Assembly (NCBI GenBank): GCA_938092135.1
Contig: CALLJL010000001.1
Span: forward strand, 88,506 to 152,505
Length of the DNA stretch: 64,000 nucleotides
Source: an uncultured bacterium
GTDB taxonomy: Bacteria > Acidobacteriota > Aminicenantia > Aminicenantales > CALLJL01
Reading direction: 5' to 3'
Shown piece after piece: positions 61,514 to 64,000 of this stretch. Under the pieces are notes generated by a model. The model had not been told where the DNA came from. It was given only the letters and a program-made list of their open reading frames with translations, and searched no databases. The position numbers and the translations under genes were made by a program. How positions within the stretch are numbered: position 1 is the first letter of the stretch; each line of letters starts with the position of its first letter.

Positions 61514-62113
61514 GTGTCTAAAATAATGAGTAGGAGAATGGATGAACCAGAAGAGAAGCGTCTTGTGGCTGAAGCCAAAGGAGGCAATCTGGATGCCTTT
61601 GGCTTTCTTGTTGAGCGCTATCAAAGCAGGTTGTATCAACTTGTCCGAAGGTTTATTAGGAATCATGAAGACGCTGATGATTTAATTCAGGAGACCTGGA
61701 TGCAGGCTTTCAAGGCTCTTCCTTCCTTTCGAGAAGAGGCCGATTTTTATACCTGGGTTTATCGAATTGCCTTTAATTTGACTATAAATTTCCTACGAAA
61801 GCAGAAGAAGGAGAAACATAAGGAGTCGTTCGAGGAATGGAAAAGAGGTAAGGGTAAAATTGCTGAAGATGATTTAATTATATCGGGAAAAGATCAGGAA
61901 TTTTTTCATCTGAGGGAAAAAATCGAAGAGGCCATCATGGCCCTCCCTCTTCCTTACAGAAGTACTCTTATTTTAGTTATTCAAGAAGGCCTCAATTACC
62001 GGCAGGTAGCCGAAATTCTGGGTTGTTCCGAAAATACGGTTGCCTGGCGAATGTTTAAGGCCCGTCAATGGTTGCAAAAAAAATTGAGGCCTTATTTGGT
62101 TGAAAAAAAATGA
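61514..62113 (+). CDS. ECF-type RNA polymerase sigma factor
   Basis: The 199-codon frame has sigma region 2 (YQSRLYQLVRRFIRNHEDADDLIQETWMQAFKALPSFR, about 35-72) with TWVYRIAFNLTINFLRKQK. Region 4 (PYRSTLILVIQEGLNYRQVAEILGCSENTVAWRMFKAR, about 145-190) follows. The start is uncertain between GTG 61514, ATG 61526 and ATG 61538. The following zinc-finger anti-sigma gene overlaps the stop by four bases, indicating an ECF/anti-sigma pair that answers envelope stress. Confidence 0.93.
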   Translation: MSKIMSRRMDEPEEKRLVAEAKGGNLDAFGFLVERYQSRLYQLVRRFIRNHEDADDLIQETWMQAFKALPSFREEADFYTWVYRIAFNLTINFLRKQKKEKHKESFEEWKRGKGKIAEDDLIISGKDQEFFHLREKIEEAIMALPLPYRSTLILVIQEGLNYRQVAEILGCSENTVAWRMFKARQWLQKKLRPYLVEKK

Positions 62114-62679
62114 GCTGTAAAAAATACCGAAAAATCATGTCTCTTTACTATGATGGGGAAGTTTCGCCAGCCGATCGAGAGAAGTTGATGAAACATCTGA
62201 GTTGCTGTCATTCATGCCATTCTTATTTTGAAAATCTTAAAATCCTTCAGGATGGAATTGCTTCCTTCAAAACGGCTAAAGCTTCAGATGAATATAATCG
62301 GGAAATGGCAAGTCGGGTAGTCAGAAGGTTAGCATTCGAGCAGATCCAATCGCGGCCAGCCCGAAAAGAGAAATTTTTATGGGCTATGAAAAGGCGATGG
62401 CTTGTGGCTTTGCCTTCCTTTTTAATAATTATTTTAGCTCTTTTCCTTTTGTATCAGGTTGCAAAAAAACCTAGCTATTTAAATGAAACTCGCTATTATT
62501 ATCAGGAACCCTTCGAGCTAATTGAATTTAAGATGGCAGTTGATGATGAAGTTTTTCTGGCGCTCAATGATTTAATTGAACAGGAAATAATTGATTTAAT
62601 TTTAAGCGAAATCGATTATCATTCTTTTGTTGATTATTTTTATTTTTCTTTAGAAAGTCTTCAGGATGAAGAAAAATAA
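62110..62679 (+). CDS. zinc-finger anti-sigma factor
   Basis: The 189-aa membrane protein has a ZAS-type zinc finger near the N-terminus: HLSCCHSCHSYFEN (H-x3-C-x2-C) with Cys3 and the MSLYYDGEVS motif. One membrane segment (about 97-118: LPSFLIIILALFLLYQ) follows, then a short acidic outside tail. It binds the ECF sigma factor encoded upstream and releases it on signal. The outside tail is too short for a complex sensor. Confidence 0.9.
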   Translation: MSCKKYRKIMSLYYDGEVSPADREKLMKHLSCCHSCHSYFENLKILQDGIASFKTAKASDEYNREMASRVVRRLAFEQIQSRPARKEKFLWAMKRRWLVALPSFLIIILALFLLYQVAKKPSYLNETRYYYQEPFELIEFKMAVDDEVFLALNDLIEQEIIDLILSEIDYHSFVDYFYFSLESLQDEEK

Positions 62680-62738
62680 AGTTTGTTGAGGGAAATTTTG
62701 GGGAGTCAACAGGAAAATGGTATTTAAAGGGGTCAAAA

Positions 62739-63326
62739 ATGAAAAATAAAAGGAAATTAGAGGGTATATCAATCGTTTTTTTTCTCGGTCTAGCCGTATT
62801 TTTTAGTCGCCAGGCTTTCGGCTGGCCTATGTGGGGGAAAGCAGATTTCTTCAATTCTAGCCAAGAAAGGCCTAAACCAAAAGAAATTATCCAGAGACAG
62901 GCTCGTTTCAGCGAAAACCTGACTTTGTTCAAGCTTTTGAGAATGACTAAAGCTCTTGATTTGACGGAAGAGCAGGCGGCTAAAATTTTCCCTCAAGCCA
63001 ATCGGGTTGAAAAAGAAAAAATGGAGCTTAACCGGCAGATTAATCAGGAGATCAGGGAACTCAGATTTCTTGTCTCAACTTCTCCAGTCGATGAAGCCAA
63101 AATTATAGAAAAAATAGAAAAAATAAAGAAAATCAGGGAATCTCTTCGCCTTAAAGACGCAGAATTTGAAGCTTTTCTTGAGAAAAATTTAACGACCGTG
63201 CAAAGGGGGAAATATATTTTGTTTAATCTTGATTTTGCTCAATTTTTAAGCCAGAACCTTGAAAGAATAAGGAATCAACCAAGGCAGCAGCTAAAAGCCC
63301 CAATTAAAAAAAGCCCTGAAAAATAG
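62739..63326 (+). CDS. CpxP/Spy-like periplasmic LTxxQ protein
   Basis: The 195-aa exported protein has a signal peptide (about 9-30, ending AFGW) and a helical domain. RMTKALDLTEEQAAKIF and EKMELNRQINQEIRELRFLVS resemble the LTxxQ proteins of the Spy/CpxP class. Those are periplasmic chaperones or metal-stress proteins often controlled by ECF pairs. It directly follows the sigma/anti-sigma genes, as a likely target or modulator. Confidence 0.82.
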   Translation: MKNKRKLEGISIVFFLGLAVFFSRQAFGWPMWGKADFFNSSQERPKPKEIIQRQARFSENLTLFKLLRMTKALDLTEEQAAKIFPQANRVEKEKMELNRQINQEIRELRFLVSTSPVDEAKIIEKIEKIKKIRESLRLKDAEFEAFLEKNLTTVQRGKYILFNLDFAQFLSQNLERIRNQPRQQLKAPIKKSPEK

Positions 63327-63335
63327 TCCTTTCTC

Positions 63336-63364
63336 TTGACAAGAAAGCTGGATTAAGGTAGGAT
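63336..63364 (+). promoter_or_regulatory. strong promoter of the tRNA-tuf operon
   Basis: TTGACA (63336-63341) and TAGGAT (63359-63364) are separated by 17 bases and lie about 90 bases upstream of the first tRNA. No gene intervenes, so this most likely drives tRNA-Thr, tRNA-Tyr, tRNA-Gly, tRNA-Thr and tuf. Confidence 0.8.
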
Positions 63365-63452
63365 TTGGAAGTAAAGTTTTATTTTGTTTCCAAAATAATT
63401 TAAATTAAGCCATTAAATGGAATTTTTAAAAAAGAAATTTTATTTAAAAAAA

Positions 63453-63525
63453 GCCAGCGTAGCTCAGTTGGTAGAGCAGCTGATTTGTAATCAGCGGGTC
63501 GGGGGTTCGAATCCCTTCGCTGGCT
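63453..63525 (+). tRNA. tRNA-Thr (anticodon TGT)
   Basis: GCCAGCG pairs with CGCTGGC; the D arm is AGCTCAGTTGGTAGAGC, the anticodon stem CTGAT/ATCAG holds TTTGTAA, and the T arm is GGGGGTTCGAATCCCT. The CCA end is not encoded. Confidence 0.97.
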
Positions 63526-63557
63526 CAGTTTTAGGGTAGAAAATAATGATTTCCTTT

Positions 63558-63640
63558 GGGCAGGTACCAAAGTGGCCAAATGGGGCGGGCTGTAAACCCG
63601 CTGGGGAAACCCTTCGGAGGTTCGAATCCTTCCCTGCCCA
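63558..63640 (+). tRNA. tRNA-Tyr (anticodon GTA)
   Basis: GGGCAGG pairs with CCTGCCC, the anticodon stem GCGGG/CCCGC holds CTGTAAA, and a long variable arm (CTGGGGAAACCCTTC) marks a class II tRNA. The T arm has GGTTCGAATCC. Confidence 0.97.
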
Positions 63641-63645
63641 CTGGA

Positions 63646-63717
63646 GCGGGAATAGCTCAGCGGTAGAGCATCGGCCTTCCAAGCCGTTGGTCGCGGGTTC
63701 GAATCCCGTTTCCCGCT
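63646..63717 (+). tRNA. tRNA-Gly (anticodon TCC)
   Basis: GCGGGAA pairs with TTCCCGC, the D arm is AGCTCAGCGGTAGAGC, the anticodon stem CGGC/GCCG holds CTTCCAA, and the T arm is CGGGTTCGAATCCCG. Confidence 0.97.
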
Positions 63718-63734
63718 CTCTGCTGAGTTTAGAT

Positions 63735-63807
<73 letters not shown>

Positions 63808-63861
63808 TAATATAAATCGCGTAAGCGGCATTACCCATCTTTCGAGAGGAGGCAAAGCGAA

Positions 63862-64000
63862 ATGGCGAAGCCGAAATTTGAGAGGCGGAAGCCCCATGTT
63901 AATGTGGGGACGATAGGGCATATTGATCATGGGAAGACGCTTTTGACGTCGGCGATAACGAAGGTTTTATCGACGAAGGGGTTGGCGGAGTTTAAGACCT
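63862..64000 (+). CDS. tuf: translation elongation factor Tu, 5' part
   Basis: The frame runs off the window after 46 codons. It begins [20 protein letters not shown] and has the G1 motif [18 protein letters not shown] precedes the ATG. The tRNA-Thr, Tyr, Gly, Thr, tuf order equals the E. coli thrU-tyrU-glyT-thrT-tufB operon. Codons here are strongly G-ending (ACG, GGG, AAG), unlike most neighbours in this AT-leaning window. Confidence 0.96.
   Translation, partial: MAKPKFERRKPHVNVGTIGHIDHGKTLLTSAITKVLSTKGLAEFKT

Overview
The window looks like chromosomal DNA from an anaerobic (or at least ferredoxin-dependent), metal-tolerant bacterium with two membranes. The two-membrane reading rests on a BamA/TamA-type barrel, TamB, TolC and CusC-like proteins, porin-like barrels and an OmpA-type peptidoglycan-binding domain. 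The anaerobic reading rests on a two-subunit 2-oxoacid:ferredoxin oxidoreductase, a minimal SUF-type Fe-S system, an HdrA-like domain, an FmdE protein and a respiratory-type molybdenum enzyme. The phylum cannot be fixed from sequence reading alone; a Candidatus Aminicenantes-like lineage is my guess, held with low confidence. No rRNA, CRISPR array, prophage or intact insertion sequence was seen.

Layout. 1-8.4 kb (+): redox and metal proteins: a cysteine-less AhpD-like protein, DUF169, a CC-motif protein, a SufC/SufB pair, a cupin, a permease split into two half-size genes, a thioredoxin-like lipoprotein, CcdA, a TolC remnant, a ProC-like dehydrogenase and a TauE-type transporter. 8.4-10 kb: a decayed TPR gene on the minus strand. 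10-12.3 kb (-): an HdrA-N-like protein with a small partner, FmdE, and a NifX/NifB-type protein under a palindromic operator. 12.7-20.1 kb (-): one giant gene joining TamB to a TamA/BamA-like POTRA and barrel module. 20.6-24.4 kb (+): an OmpA-family protein, a DUF134 regulator carrying the same operator as the NifX-type gene, small Cys-containing proteins and a membrane-anchored unknown. 24.9-33.3 kb (+): a BlaI/BlaR1-type pair followed by a CusC-CusB-CusA heavy-metal efflux set and a YHS-domain metal-binding protein. 33.4-39.4 kb (+): an ArsR-ArsP island with many small Cys-rich proteins, several of them broken. 39.5-43.2 kb (-): an ADP-ribosylglycohydrolase and KorB/KorA. 43.6-48.7 kb (+): porin, triheme cytochrome c, Mo catalytic subunit, Fe-S subunit and TorD chaperone, followed by MobA/MobB (-). 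50.2-53.9 kb (+): glucosylglycerate synthesis genes and a tandem ThyX. 54-61.3 kb (-): TyrRS and a purine cluster (purB-purS-purQ-purL-OMP-purN). 61.5-63.3 kb (+): ECF sigma factor, zinc anti-sigma factor and a CpxP-like periplasmic protein. 63.45-64 kb (+): tRNA-Thr(TGT), tRNA-Tyr, tRNA-Gly, tRNA-Thr(GGT) and the start of tuf.

How it fits together. Three regulatory circuits can be read from the DNA. The first is a DUF134 repressor or activator with a 20-bp palindrome in its own promoter and in the NifX-type promoter 10 kb away. The second is a BlaI dyad inside a leaderless promoter driving the Cus-type efflux operon. The third is an ArsR dyad just downstream of the -10 of the arsR-arsP operon. 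The Mo-enzyme operon has its cofactor genes (mobA/mobB) beside it and a periplasmic cytochrome c instead of a membrane anchor subunit. The most unusual single item is the TamB-TamA fusion. The most suggestive local pattern is the repeated PP-plus-terminal-cysteine tail on consecutive small proteins of the ArsR island.
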